A DNA stretch of 64,000 nt from Corallium rubrum (Eukaryota > Cnidaria > Anthozoa > Scleralcyonacea > Coralliidae): the NCBI GenBank assembly GCA_964035015.1, contig OZ036013.1:7582051-7646050 (forward strand). Reading direction: 5' to 3'. A program made the translations under genes and the position numbers. This document shows positions 22,721 through 32,150 of this stretch, piece by piece. How positions within the stretch are numbered: the first letter of the stretch is position 1; each line of letters starts with the position of its first letter. Below the pieces are notes generated by a model that saw nothing but the letters and a program-made list of their open reading frames with translations, ran no database searches and had not been told where the DNA came from.

Positions 22721-25700
22721 GTTTGGTACGGTGTCACGCGGTAAGAATAGTTGGACACTGGTGACTGGCGACGAAGAAAACTATAAACTCTCAAACAAAT
22801 AGTATTTTGCTTTCGTTTATTAAAACGAAACGAAATGGAGCACGAAGAAATGAAGGATACAAACAACCCGTATAATATATCTTGAAGAGAAACCAGAGAA
22901 CTTGAAGAAACCAAACGCCGTATGGTAAACAAAAACTCGATCTGAATTGCAGCATGCGGTCACTCTGTAACGGTAGGATTCTTGTTGTTTTCAAGCTTTC
23001 GCTTAACCTAAACAATATACAGCTTCACGTTTTCGTGCTTTCCCTTTGCTCGTCCAAAGCATAAATCACCTTAACTAAAGCTATTAAAACACTACCTTAA
23101 TTAGACTTTATGTGGACGTGATGTTTTTCATTGGCATTACATGCACCTTTTATTAAACACTCATGGGCTTTGGCGATTTTTTTGGCTGTAATTCCAAATT
23201 TTCGACTGAAGCGTTGTCTGTTTAATACTTCTTTCTAGAATCCGATTCTACCGAATTGTTTTTATTCAGCTCTTTTTTTTGAGCTGTTGACTTTTAATTC
23301 TGTCTTTGCAATTAAACATACATAGGGAATCAATTTAAAGCTTGTTAAAAATAATCCCTTTTGAAACCTCTCCAAAACATATTTTGTACAACCAGAATTT
23401 AATGATGAAATATAAGTTTTGCTTTGATATGTTAAATCAGTTTAGTCATCTTATCCATAAATTATAGAATTATCTTGAGGATTATCATTTGTTTTTATAT
23501 CTGTTTGTTTTTATATTGGCTGTATATCAGGTGTGCTTATCTTAATCAAGGTGGGTGGGTGGTGGTGTTTCAAAAAAGCATTTAATAAAAGCGGATGAGG
23601 GGTTGTTGCATTCATGTATTTCTAGTATGTTGTTTAATAGTGGAAATCTTTTTGTCAAGAACTATATTGTTCCCAGTGCCACACAATCTTCACCGCGTAT
23701 GTCCGTCCACACATATATACAAATATTCAGGTCACTCAAACTCTACGCATGTCCATGCAGATTAGCACCCTCACCGGGCTCCGGATCTTCGAACCTAGAG
23801 ATTTTTGCGTGCTACCAAAACATAGTCAGTTTCTGTGGTGCCGCCATCTTGGTATTCCAAATTGGTCATTCCAATGGCTTCATTTTTGGAGCCGCGGATG
23901 AGCAGGCCAGTTATATTGAGGTGCGTTGACAATTATTATAGATATAACTAGAAATACATGAACGCAACAACCCCTCGCCCGCTTTTACATGCTTTTTTGA
24001 AACACCCCCAACCCCCTGGTTAAAATAAGCACTCCTGATATACAGCCAATATAAAAACAAACAAGATATAAAAACAACTGATATTAAATCCTTTGGTATA
24101 TTAAATTATAGAATTTATGGATAGCTCGATAGGATGACAAAACTGATTTAAATCATTTAATGAAAGTTGAACATATCAAAGCAAAACTTAGATTTCATTA
24201 TTAAATTCTGGTTGTAAAAAATATATTGTTTTCAGGAGGTCTCAAAAGGGATGGGATTATTTTTAGCAAGCCATTAAATGGCTTCTCTATGCATGTACAT
24301 TTTGCAAAGGCAGAATTAAAAGTTAATAGCTCAAAAATTACATTTATAATAGAATCTGAGATGAAAACAATTCAGTAGAATCGGATTCCAGAAAACGTTT
24401 CAGTCGAAAATTTGGAAACACAAGGACAAAATACAAATCCCCTACTGAGTGACCACAAACACTACAATTCAGATCGAGTTTTTGTTTACCATACGGCGTT
24501 TGGTCTCTTCAAGTTCTCTGGTTTCGCTTCAAGATATATTAAACCGGCTGTTTGTATCCTTTCCTTCGTTGTTCTCTTTTAATTTAAGTAGAGCAGGCTC
24601 CATTTCGTGGCATAAAGTGGCTCCACACAGTTTATTGAAAATGGAAAATATAAGTTTGAGAGTCCAAAACACGTGCATAAACAATTCGGAAAAAGAATAA
24701 AACTAAATGTTATGCATAGTTAAACAGTCTGACAATCAAAAACTGTCACCAAATAAATAGCAATAGTTGTTGCTATGGCAACAATGACGTTTCAAAATGG
24801 TTGCCAATTACCCTTCAAACTAATTTAATTCGAAAAATACTTTGGTGACCCCCAATTTTTTTTTCATTTTAAAACTTTTCTTGAAGTATGAGTAATCAGT
24901 AGCCCGATTTAAAAAAAATTCGATAGAACGAATAATTTTTTCCCCGGAAAAATCATGTTTGTTAATTTTTTAAAAATTTCGTTCCACGCATGTCGAGATT
25001 AGCACCCTCACCGGTCTCCGGGCCTTCGGCCCTACGCCCCGGCTCGGGGATAATTTCAATTGCTTACCATGATTTACTTCAGTAAGTGAAGGATAAAGAT
25101 TATTCATTGTTGTCTAAAATATTGAGAAAAAAAAACACAAAAAGAATATGTCACGCAAGTTGATGCAAAACTACATGTATAATAAAATGTCGCATAAGTT
25201 CAAGTTTAATGGAATAGACGGGTCTGTATCAAGCAAGCAATTCAGTAACGTTTCTCTTCATATTTTATCTATCAATGTCCCTTGTTAGAGCTATTTAGCT
25301 ACATTAGCTTTGCTAATTTTATAGTTAAATATAAAGTTAGAGTTTCTATAACAAATCCTTCAATTCATTAGCTCTTACAGGAGTTATTATTAGCCGAGAG
25401 ACATCTCTGGCGATAAACCAACAAAAAGCCTTCTTTAACTAAAGCGAAAAATCACAAAACGCGAATTGTATAATCAGCTTCAAAAACTCATTAATCAGTA
25501 ATTCATGAGGAAAACACAAAAGAAAATCATGACCGTATCGTGTCTTTATATGTGATAAAGATACCTCCTGATATACATAAAATTTAGCTTTGATTTTCTC
25601 GGCTTAGACAAGGTTACTACGCCAATGAACTTACCAAGTGGTTCGGTTTTGAAGCCGTTCAATAAACTCGCAGTTCGTATTTTATCAGATATAAAAACAC

Positions 25701-26281
25701 TCGGCTTCGCCTCGTGTCTTTTTATCTGATAAAAACACTCCTGCTCGTTTATTAAACAGTACATAACGCCATACAGTATATATTATATATATATTAAACA
25801 GTACATAACGCCATGCAGTATATTATATATACATATATATATAGTGTAATAAAAGTAGTGGTGCTGCGTAGGCAGTGTTGAAACAACAATCGAAATATGG
25901 TATAGTAGGTTAATACTGCCGAAACAGAGAACGTAAGTGGTCTAACGTTTCGAGCGAAGGCCCTTCGTCAGAGAGAAACGTGGCTACTCCGGGATTTTGG
26001 CTATACAGACACGTGTTTCGCTGTACTACAGCTCATCAGTGTAGCTTGGAACAATCTGAATGAATTTCATCAATTACTTATACACATGCGATCGTCGGTG
26101 ACAACCGCATGTGGGACAGCATCGGTGAAGTACATTCAGATAGCGTGACGTGCGCATGGGCCCAGAGTGCTCAAACTTCCACAAGGGTAGTGAGCGTTGC
26201 ATTATTGCCAATAGGTACCCACGGCAACATCACAGAGTGCTCAACAACACCGAAGTGAAGGAGCGTACATATATATAGAGC

Positions 26282-26337
<56 letters not shown>

Positions 26338-28361
26338 CACTCTGTGATGTTGCCGTGGGTACCTATTAGCGATAATGCAACGCTCACTACCCTTGTGGAC
26401 GTTTGAGCACTCTGGGCCCATGCGCACGTCACGCTATCTGAATGTACTTCACCGACGCTGTCCCACATGCGGTTGCCACCGACGATCGCATGTGTATAAG
26501 TAATTGATGAAATTCATTCAGATTGTTCCAAGCTGCACTGATGAGCTGTAGTACAGCGAAACACGTGTCTGTAGATTGAACTATATATATATATATATAA
26601 ATATTACCAGGGTTAAGTCACGTTGGCCTGAAAAACAGAGAAAAATCGTCTCGACGTTTCGAGCGAAGGCCCTTCGTCAGGAGAAATTAGTAAACAACTC
26701 ACATGTGGTCACGCGTATTTATAGCAGAGCTACAATGGGAATCACGTGAACACATGTAAGCCAATAAAAACAAAGTAAACAAATAAATTAATATGTAATT
26801 TTAGCCCGTGTGCAGGTGCTGACCCTGCATGTTAAGCAACGACAATAGCCAAAATCCCGGAGTAGCCAAATGACACTAATAAGAAATTGAACATTCGATC
26901 ACGTACACTAAGCAATTAGTTTTAAATAAAACATTATAACATTTGCTCAAACTATTGGCAAATGAATTTTGTGGTGTAAGCTATATGCAGGCCGAAAATT
27001 TTGCTTACCTCAAGTGGTTCGAAATAGTCGAAATTCGTATTCACAATGAGTTTGTCAAGTTTGTTGGCCTTCGTGTTGTTGTTCAGTTGGCATTTTATTT
27101 TCCTTTCATCACACTTCCGTGCAATCTTTTCAACGTTTATAGATTTACATCGCAAATGTTCCAACAAACATAAGTGTGCACAGTCGGTCACGCTTTCAAC
27201 TTCTGCCTGATAGATTAAAGATTCTTTCAAGCAATGATCTGTTCAAACAAAAAAATATACAGAATTGTTTGACATAAGTGCGTTTTTCAAAGGATTAAGA
27301 AGTCTATGATTTGACAACAAATATATGACTAACGCGGACATTTATATATCTTCGCGTTTCGCGTATAATCAAGGGATTAGGGACTTGAGATGTTTGCTAG
27401 GGCGACAACCACGGTTAAAAAGCAACATAAATTTTATAGGTGATATTGGGCATTTCACTCGATTGCATAGTATGTTCTAATGATTTTGGGTGAAGGAAAA
27501 TTCGAGCGTAGAATATATACATTTTTAAGACCAAACCGGGACCAGTTGCGAAAAATGCAACTACACAGGCCTTCCGGCAGTAATTGAACCCACGACCTTG
27601 CGATTCTAGTGCAATGCTCTGACCACTGAGCCACGGAAGGCGTTGCCGAGAGCTTGATCGCGAGTTCTGTTATATATAATAAGGTGGTAATGCCAGGAGA
27701 GAATTGGGTATATTATAAGTGATATTGGGCATTTCACTCGATTGCATAGTATGTTGTAATGATTTTGGGTGAAGGAAAATTCGAGTGTAGAATATATATA
27801 TTTTTAAGACCAAACCGGGACCAGTTGCGAAAAATGCAACTACACAGGCCTTCCGGCAGGAATTGAACCCACGACCTTCCGATTCTAGTGCAATGCTCTG
27901 ACCACTGAGTCACGGAGGGCGTTGCCTGGAGCTTGATCGCGAGTTCTGTGTATATAATAAAGTGGTAATGCCAGGAGAGAGTTGGGTATATTATAAGTGA
28001 TATTATGCAACATAGAGAGAAGAAGAAGAAGAAGAAGAAGAAGAAGAAGAAGAAGAAGAAGAAGAAGAAGAAGAAGAAGAAGAAGAAGAAGAAGAAGAAG
28101 AAGAAGAAGAAGAAGAAGAAGAAGAAGAAGAAGAAGAAGAAGAAGAAGAAGAAGAAGAAGAAGAAGAAGAAGAAGAAGAAGAAGAAGAAGAAGAAGAAGA
28201 AGAAGAAGAAGAAGAAGAAGAAGAAGAAGAAGAAGAAGAAGAAGAAGAAGAAGAAGAAGAAGAAGAAGAAGAAGAAGAAGAAGAAGAAGAAGAAGAAGAA
28301 GAAGAAGAAGAAGAAGAAGAAGAAGAAGAAGAAGAAGAAGAAGAAGAAGAAGAAGAAGAAG

Positions 28362-28392
<31 letters not shown>

Positions 28393-28605
28393 CAAGCATC
28401 AGGTACTATAGAGACCGAATTTAGGGACCAAATGGTTGTTCACGTTTGAAAGAAATATTTCACCGTGTTTAGAAGGAAAGACGAAAGGAACTGAAGTTCG
28501 CTTACCTCGAGCTACAGCAAGGAATGCTGTGCTTAATTGCATCATCTGAACGGTACCAAAAGTCATGGTGACAACAACAAATATCAATTTCCAAACTAGA
28601 TACAT
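18908..28605 (-). CDS. Secreted PAN-fibrinogen domain lectin, five exons
   Basis: The exons, read on the minus strand, are 28605-28506, 27238-27009, 25113-25068, 21869-21492 and 19170-18908. All have AG/GT borders and compatible phases (1, 0, 1, 1). The joined length is 1017 nt, encoding 338 aa and a stop. Residues 1 to about 22 are a hydrophobic signal peptide. Residues 34-110 form a PAN/apple-like domain (CLKES ... [19 protein letters not shown] ... KCQLNN). Residues 111-125 are a linker. Residues 127-338 are a fibrinogen-related domain with [45 protein letters not shown]-type calcium loop (NADNDL), [18 protein letters not shown] and EMKVRP. Four Cys remain for two disulfides. Such proteins are secreted carbohydrate- or acetyl-binding recognition lectins in marine invertebrates; the ligand here is unknown. 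Introns hold LINE, SINE, MITE and Penelope insertions. The gene appears intact. Confidence 0.9.
19310..19900 (-). pseudogene. LINE 3' end fragment in FReD intron 4
   Basis: The minus frame at 19491-19874 ends with the RT tail typical of CR1/L2-like LINEs: [32 protein letters not shown] and [11 protein letters not shown]. The 3' UTR-like segment runs to about 19310, ending in TTTATTT repeats. It is 5'-truncated and has the same strand as the host gene. Confidence 0.75.
20070..20264. mobile_element. MITE, 195 bp, TA target duplication
   Basis: Inverted ends AAGCCTGGTTCTCATATGTC and its complement are flanked by TA on both sides (20068-20069, 20265-20266). The centre folds (ACATGCATCTAAATC type inverted repeats). 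Length and first bases (AAGCCT-GTT) match the MITE at 35133-35329. Confidence 0.75.
20640..20870 (-). repeat. Dispersed repeat, copy also at 25560-25770
   Basis: CCTCCTGAT-TACA-AA and TTTAGCTTTGATTTTCTC with following ACTTACCAA-TGG are shared with 25565-25640. The region holds only accidental short frames. Part of the second copy carries the palindrome ATCAGATATAAAAACACTCG around 25680-25740. Confidence 0.5.
20866..21371. mobile_element. Palindrome-headed foldback element
   Basis: A hairpin head (20866-20976) has arms ACAATTATTCACC ... GAATATCCAGCACTATTCACC around GAGCCGCTTCGGCGAGG. The body then begins TTAGCATATACCTC and ends with the inverted GAGGTATATGCTAA at about 21371, with CCAATCAGATTGCG near the right end. 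The same layout recurs at 43085-43791, 51585-51895 and 38583-39020. Confidence 0.6.
21373..21430 (+). repeat. Penelope family C 3'-end remnant
   Basis: TTTGATTGTTGTTTCAACAC and TACGCAGCACGCTACTT match the outer 3' end of the family C copies at 25850 and 44000. Only the tail is left. Confidence 0.55.
21492..21869 (-). CDS. PAN-FReD gene exon 4: N-terminal two thirds of FReD
   Basis: After acceptor TATCCTGCAG the exon reads [54 protein letters not shown] and LAIGDYTG. It ends at donor ACTG|GTAAGT in phase 1, the intron position preceding the conserved GNAGDS motif. Confidence 0.95.
21905..22290 (-). repeat. tRNA-derived SINE (family 2), inverted copy
   Basis: On the minus strand: GTGGTAACATCGTCGGTTGG, GCGATTGAGTTAAAACC, TTTTTACGAAATATCATCC and AATTAAAACTATATTTTGAT, with the tail AAAGCGGGCGAAGTG ... 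TATGTATTTCTAG. It is collinear with 14900-15215. An 18-bp poly-C tract (21993-22010) lies inside it. Confidence 0.65.
22535..25045. repeat. Nested inverted-repeat cluster
   Basis: Arms of about 780 bp face each other: 22860-23640 and 23940-24545. They share, inverted, TACGGCGTTTGG, GATCGAGTTTTTGTTTACCA, TCGGATTC, CAAAGCAAAACTTA and the SINE-2 tail. The motif GGTGAGGGTGCTAATCTCGA occurs at 22548 (plus) and, inverted, at about 23763 and 25000, marking element ends. A (TA)n tract lies at 22637-22711. No coding sequence. Confidence 0.6.
25068..25113 (-). CDS. PAN-FReD gene exon 3: linker
   Basis: A 46-nt mini-exon between acceptor ATATTTTAG and donor CATG|GTAAGC, encoding [15 protein letters not shown]. 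It converts phase 0 from exon 2 into the phase 1 needed by exon 4. This is the reason to accept so short an exon. Confidence 0.75.
25850..25985 (-). mobile_element. Penelope family C 3' end
   Basis: TGCTGCGTAGGCAGTGTTGA, ACAATCGAAATATGGTATAG, CTGCCGAAACAGAGAACGT and a hammerhead motif on the minus strand match 43797-44030. It is fused at about 25985 to a family D Penelope end. Confidence 0.7.
25939..25975 (-). ncRNA. Hammerhead ribozyme motif, Penelope family C
   Basis: On the minus strand: CTGACGA, stem II GGGC-CTTC-GCTC, GAAA, self-complementary stem III ACGT and cleavage residue T, then AGACC. Stem I is short (TCT/AGA). The core is complete. Confidence 0.65.
26001..26047 (-). ncRNA. Hammerhead ribozyme motif, family D (left arm)
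   Basis: Minus strand: stem I AGCTACA / TGTATAGC, core CTGATGA, stem II GCTGTA-GTACAGC, GAAA, then the self-complementary ACACGTGT as stem III and C as the cleavage residue. All conserved core bases are present. Confidence 0.8.
26530..26577 (+). ncRNA. Hammerhead ribozyme motif, family D (right arm)
   Basis: Plus strand: stem I AGCTGCA / TGTAGAT, CTGATGA, stem II GCTGTAGTACAGC, GAAA, stem III ACACGTGT, C. It mirrors the motif at 26001-26047. Confidence 0.8.
26590..26850 (-). mobile_element. Penelope family B solo 3' end
   Basis: It matches 55823-56060: AATATTACCAGGGTTAAGTC, the hammerhead at 26649-26686, AACTCACATGTGGTCACGCG and TGCAGGTGCTGACCC. It is truncated at about 26850 and preceded by a short (TA)n at 26583-26599. 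Confidence 0.75.
26649..26686 (-). ncRNA. Hammerhead ribozyme motif, family B
   Basis: Minus strand: CTGACGA, stem II GGGC-CTTC-GCTC with one extra A, GAAA, stem III ACGT, cleavage residue C. Stem I TTTCTC is matched by GAGACGA, shorter than in other family B copies. Confidence 0.65.
27009..27238 (-). CDS. PAN-FReD gene exon 2: PAN/apple-like domain
   Basis: It follows acceptor TTTGTTTGAACAG, starts in phase 1 (joins to give DHCLKES) and ends in phase 0 at TTGAG|GTAAGC. The Cys pattern C..ESL, DCAHLC, RC and KC with LNNNTKAN fits a PAN domain, usually a protein- or sugar-binding module. Confidence 0.85.
27440..27660 (-). repeat. tRNA-derived SINE (family 1), copy 1
   Basis: On the minus strand the head has A-box TGGCTCAGTGG and B-box GGGTTCAATTACT within a tRNA-like segment (27573-27650). 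The body contains TGCATTTTTCGCAACTGGTC and ends near TTTCACTCG. It is followed at a period of about 281 bp by copy 2. Confidence 0.8.
27715..27938 (-). repeat. tRNA-derived SINE (family 1), copy 2
   Basis: It is collinear with copy 1, with B-box GGGTTCAATTCCT. The two copies and the linker TGGTAATGCCAGGAGAG form a direct tandem pair. Plus-strand pairs with the same linker occur at 38104-38582. It is adjacent to the (AAG)n array. Confidence 0.8.
28018..28391. repeat. (AAG)n microsatellite, about 125 uninterrupted units
   Basis: About 374 bp of perfect GAA/AAG trinucleotide with no visible interruption. It lies in intron 1 of the PAN-FReD gene, 115 bp from exon 1. All frames are open, giving artefact poly-Lys, poly-Arg, poly-Phe and poly-Ser ORFs. 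Confidence 0.97.
28506..28605 (-). CDS. PAN-FReD gene exon 1: signal peptide
   Basis: ATG at 28605 opens [17 protein letters not shown], a hydrophobic secretion signal. The exon encodes 33 codons plus one base and ends at donor CGAG|GTAAGC. An upstream in-frame ATG at 28692 exists but would bury the signal; the start at 28605 is preferred. Confidence 0.85.
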
Positions 28606-28754
28606 CTGTAGTTTAGATAATTTCAACGCTATTCCTTCTTGTGTGACATGTTTTGTGAAAGCCATCATCACAACTAGCATAAAACAATTCAAAATTAGAC
28701 ATATACTCGCTACCCTAACTAGTATAAAAAGTTAGTGTTCCAACAAATGTTCCA

Positions 28755-28800
28755 TAAGATCCAACGTTTCGACACGTGTCTTCATCAAAAGCAGGTTATA
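28755..28800 (-). ncRNA. Degenerate hammerhead-like motif
   Basis: Minus strand: TTGATGA (the first core base is T, not C), stem II GAC-ACGT-GTC, GAAA, ACGT, T. Stem I pairing is not visible. Probably a decayed Penelope end. Confidence 0.3.
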
Positions 28801-29127
28801 TACTCTTGATCGTAGAATTACTGATGGCGTTATCTATCCACAAGATGCGGCACACCTAGCCGGTTTTGAAAAGTAATCGCGCGGTATTCAATGCATATTC
28901 ACTGTATATAAACAGAGTTCAAGCAAATTATAGGAAATACAGCCTTCGTCATAAAGGAGCAATTGTGTAGAATACATGAACAAGATGAAAACCTTTAAAC
29001 ATTGCCATTGAAATCCTAAAATTTAAACGAATGTCCAAATTATTCTTCATATTGAGTCATATTTGTAATAATTTGAAATTAGTTCTTTGCTTCTATTTGC
29101 ATGTCATTCTTAGGTATAATTAATTTA

Positions 29128-29817
29128 GGGGCTGTTTAAATGGCGGGACGGGACGTTTGCTGGGACTGGACGTTAAGCGGGATCGAATCGCTATTATATT
29201 TTCCCTTTATTTATCTCATTTCGCTTATATGAAGAATGTGTTTGCCGGGACGTTCTTGTCCGGTTTGAGAGGAACAATTTTCGCCATACAAACGCTCTGT
29301 CCCGCCTAACCGGGACGATATGACTTATACCGTTTCGAGTCTTAAGCTATTTACTCGATACAAATGAGTGATAACAGCTACTAGGAGGACAGCAGCTCTT
29401 TATAATAAGTCAAATTCTATTTATTTCTCTCTGTTATTCTATGCTTTTTATAACTTTCCAGCTGTGTTGTGAAACGCCCCGGTCGGCTGGTCTTTTAAGC
29501 ACAACACAACCTCATAGCCGTTTAGTTTCTTATGAAACTTAACCTGCTTTCTAACCGCCGTCGCGTCCTAGCATCTTAAAGTCCCTTATATGAGAGGAGG
29601 CGTTGTCAGTATGCATAACCTACAAACTGGATTCGGTATATGGGGACTTTCTCCACCGCTCAGTATACACTAAGGATGACACAACGGTTTTGGAACACTC
29701 TAATTGTGAAATTCCTGTTTTTGTCAGTCCTTGAACGAACTGCTTCGGTCGCAATTGTCCCGCCTGAAAACAATCATATAAACCCAGGATGAAAAAACAC
29801 CCATGCGAACAGCCCCC
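29128..29817. mobile_element. Candidate MITE with GGGGGCTGTT ends
   Basis: The left end GGGGCTGTTTAAATGG is loosely matched inverted by CCATGCGAACAGCCCC at the right. Internal CGGGAC boxes are frequent near the left end (29142-29185, 29238-29312). No coding frame; target duplication not seen. Confidence 0.35.
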
Positions 29818-29837
29818 AAAAGCTATCGTATCTTATG

Positions 29838-29955
<118 letters not shown>

Positions 29956-30000
29956 AATAATATAAATAAGTTTTGTGGAAACACCACGTAAAATATTTCT

Positions 30001-30045
30001 TTGCTAAGCTTTCGGCCTGTTGACTCAGGCCTTCATCAGAGCAAT
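30001..30045 (-). ncRNA. Hammerhead ribozyme motif, family A (native 3' end)
   Basis: Minus strand: stem I TTGCT / AGCAA (5 bp), core CTGATGA, stem II GGCCTG-AGTCAA-CAGGCC, GAAA, self-complementary stem III AGCT, cleavage residue T. One unpaired A precedes stem II. Confidence 0.85.
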
Positions 30046-30153
30046 GACAACAAGTTGTTGGCTCACGTCATTTATAAACTAAGCAACTGATCAATTAAAT
30101 CACGTAAGAATACAATGGCGTATCACGTTAATTTTATTAATTAGAAAACAAAA

Positions 30154-31383
30154 TCAAGAAAGTTCTCCGAATAGGGCACGCCACGTGCTATTTAATGGCT
30201 GTCCCTCCTGAGAAATAGTGTGATGTTTGGCGATCTCAATGGATTCTCTAGTTCTTCGCGTGAAGTATTGCTTGTCGCTGGCTAAGAGTGATGACTCTTC
30301 CCACTTAACACGATGGTCATACGTCCAAGCGTGTTTGGCAACAGCAGACTTTTCTTGTTGCGCTTTTATGCAAGATGTCTTGTGTTCCTTCAGGCGAGTT
30401 GAGAGATTCCTTCCCGTTTCTCCGATGTACACCAAGCCACACTCACAAGGAATGCGATACACTCCAGGCTTAGATAAGCTATCCACTTCATCTTTATGTG
30501 TGAAAAGTACCTTGAACAATTTGTGTTGACTACTGTGAAATACCTTCATACCAGCACGATTTAGAATCCTCTCAATCTTGTGAGATGCTGGTCCGATATA
30601 CGGAAGAGAAACTGAAGGTGGTTCTTGCTGGGGCTGTGTATTCGGCTCTGGATGTACCGAAGGAGTCATAGAAGCTTGAATCATCTTCCCAGGAAAACCG
30701 TTGTTAGTTAAAACCAACTTAAGGTGATCTAATTCTTCCTGAAGATGTTCTTCGTCACAAATTGTTCGCGCTCGATGAACGAGAGTTTTGCACACAGATG
30801 ATTTAATACTTGGATGATGGAATGAAGTGTAGTTAAGGTATCTGTCAGTGTGTGTTGGTTTTCGATACACAGTATGACTTAAAGTCCCATCTGATTTAAC
30901 GGAAAGCCAAACGTCCAAGAATGGGATAGATTTGTCTTGATTTTGTAATTCCATAGTGAATTTGATTGAAGGATGTATGCTGTTAAGGTGGTCAAGAAAA
31001 TTAGACAAAGCATTCAAACCGTGTGACCAGGTACTTAGCGTATCATCAACATAACGTTTCCACATACCTGGTTTTAACAGGGCAGTTGCAAGAGCCTTCT
31101 TCTCAAATTCCTCCATGTATAGGTTAGCCATGATTGGAGACAAAGGGGAACCCATTGCTGCTCCAGTAGTTTGTTCGAAAAATCTGTTCCGCCATTGAAA
31201 ACAAGTTGAATTTAGGCAAAGCGTTAACAGTTCATAGACCTGATCTGCAGAAAGATTCGTTCTTGTAGCGAGCGTTTTATCTATTAGAAGTCTTTCTTTT
31301 GCAATCAGGCACGCTTCGTCAATGGGAACATTCGTAAACAAACTAACAACATCAAAACTAACTAATATCTCATCATTAGCCAA
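30154..31383 (-). CDS. Penelope reverse transcriptase with GIY-YIG endonuclease (partial)
   Basis: The 409-aa frame is open further upstream to about 31447 (VGKSIHHVLNSKEFV). It shows the palm motifs VSFDVVSLFTNVP (A), GAAMGSPLSPIMANLYME (B), KRYVDDTL (C, catalytic DD) and FLDVWL (D). After a Pro-rich linker comes a GIY-YIG nuclease: GVYRIPCECGLVYIGETGRN with the conserved Arg, and KEHK. RT copies the element RNA and the GIY-YIG domain nicks target DNA. The N-terminal part of the RT, including the fingers, is missing because the copy is 5'-truncated. The C-terminus is FGELS and stop. All visible catalytic residues are kept, so truncation was recent. Confidence 0.9.
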   Translation of the reverse strand: MANDEILVSFDVVSLFTNVPIDEACLIAKERLLIDKTLATRTNLSADQVYELLTLCLNSTCFQWRNRFFEQTTGAAMGSPLSPIMANLYMEEFEKKALATALLKPGMWKRYVDDTLSTWSHGLNALSNFLDHLNSIHPSIKFTMELQNQDKSIPFLDVWLSVKSDGTLSHTVYRKPTHTDRYLNYTSFHHPSIKSSVCKTLVHRARTICDEEHLQEELDHLKLVLTNNGFPGKMIQASMTPSVHPEPNTQPQQEPPSVSLPYIGPASHKIERILNRAGMKVFHSSQHKLFKVLFTHKDEVDSLSKPGVYRIPCECGLVYIGETGRNLSTRLKEHKTSCIKAQQEKSAVAKHAWTYDHRVKWEESSLLASDKQYFTRRTRESIEIAKHHTISQEGQPLNSTWRALFGELS

Positions 31384-31629
31384 CTTAAGTGTCTTAATTT
31401 CAGAGACAAATTCCTTAGAATTTAATACATGGTGAATGGACTTACCAACATCACACTATTTCTCAGGAGGGACAGCCATTAAATAGCACGTGGCGTGCCC
31501 TATTCGGAGAACTTTCTTGATTTTGTTTTCTAATTAATAAAATTAACGTGATACGCCATTGTATTCTTACGTGATTTAATTGATCAGTTGCTTAGTTTAT
31601 AAATGACGTGAGCCAACAACTTGTTGTCA

Positions 31630-31673
31630 TTGCTCTGATGAAGGCCTGAGTCAACAGGCCGAAAGCTTAGCAA
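31630..31673 (+). ncRNA. Hammerhead ribozyme motif, family A (inverted arm)
   Basis: It mirrors 30001-30045 exactly: TTGCT, CTGATGA, GGCCTG/CAGGCC, GAAA, AGCT, T, AGCAA. Confidence 0.85.
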
Positions 31674-31764
31674 AGAAATATTTTACGTGGTGTTTCCACA
31701 AAACTTATTTATATTACTTTATCGCCATGAAAACGTTCAAAGAATTAAGAACAATAATAATAAC

Positions 31765-31811
<47 letters not shown>

Positions 31812-31813
<2 letters not shown>

Positions 31814-32150
31814 CCGTCTTTATTAATTGGATTTGATAAAATACATATACTTGTTGGTCTGCGGTGGTATACTGCTCCTCGCACGCATCCTATATAGATA
31901 TATGATGCAGGTGTTGTATTGCATTTGAAAACGTGTTTCATCGGCATCGGCATCGGCATTCGGCAAACCGCGGTACTACATATAAGACCATCAATACAAC
32001 GGGGTTCAGCTGCTACTCTAGCCTGCGTGTAAGCCTACTGTCGTAATTTTAATAGTCGCAAATCGAAAATTAGTTACCTTTAACAAACGCCTATGCATGT
32101 ACAAGCTGTTCCGCATCTTTTCTAGATGTGCTCAGGCTACGCTAACTTAC
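31812..32150. other. Spacer, no supported feature
   Basis: Contains only short frames and a CATCGGCATCGGCATCGG triplet-like repeat near 31940. Nothing else recognisable. Confidence 0.4.

Larger units (their letters stand above)
25986..26580. mobile_element. Penelope family D, inverted 3' ends around (TA)n
   Basis: The arm 26000-26242 and the arm 26335-26578 are inverted copies (GATCGTCGGTG, GCGTGACGTGCGCATGG, CATCACAGAGTGCT and others). They lie around a (TA)n tract (26283-26336). Each outer end carries a complete hammerhead motif. No protein frame remains. Confidence 0.75.
29959..31718 (-). mobile_element. Penelope-like element 1 (family A), palindromic
   Basis: A 5'-truncated Penelope element in minus orientation. 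Its 3' end (29959-30226) is duplicated as an inverted arm at 31445-31718; the arms are about 265 bp and nearly identical, each with a hammerhead motif. The junction with the RT coding region falls at GTGTGATGTT, a sequence shared by both sides. (AAT)n tracts lie on both flanks. A 5'-truncated relative is at 62638-63035. Confidence 0.9.

Noticed and set aside
27573-27650. tRNA gene
   Set aside because: A and B boxes are present, but the sequence is the head of a dispersed 220-bp SINE that also occurs at 27860, 38105 and 38380; the cloverleaf is incomplete.
27997-28449. Long poly-Arg, poly-Lys, poly-Ser and poly-Phe reading frames
   Set aside because: Translation of the (AAG)n microsatellite in several frames; not genes.
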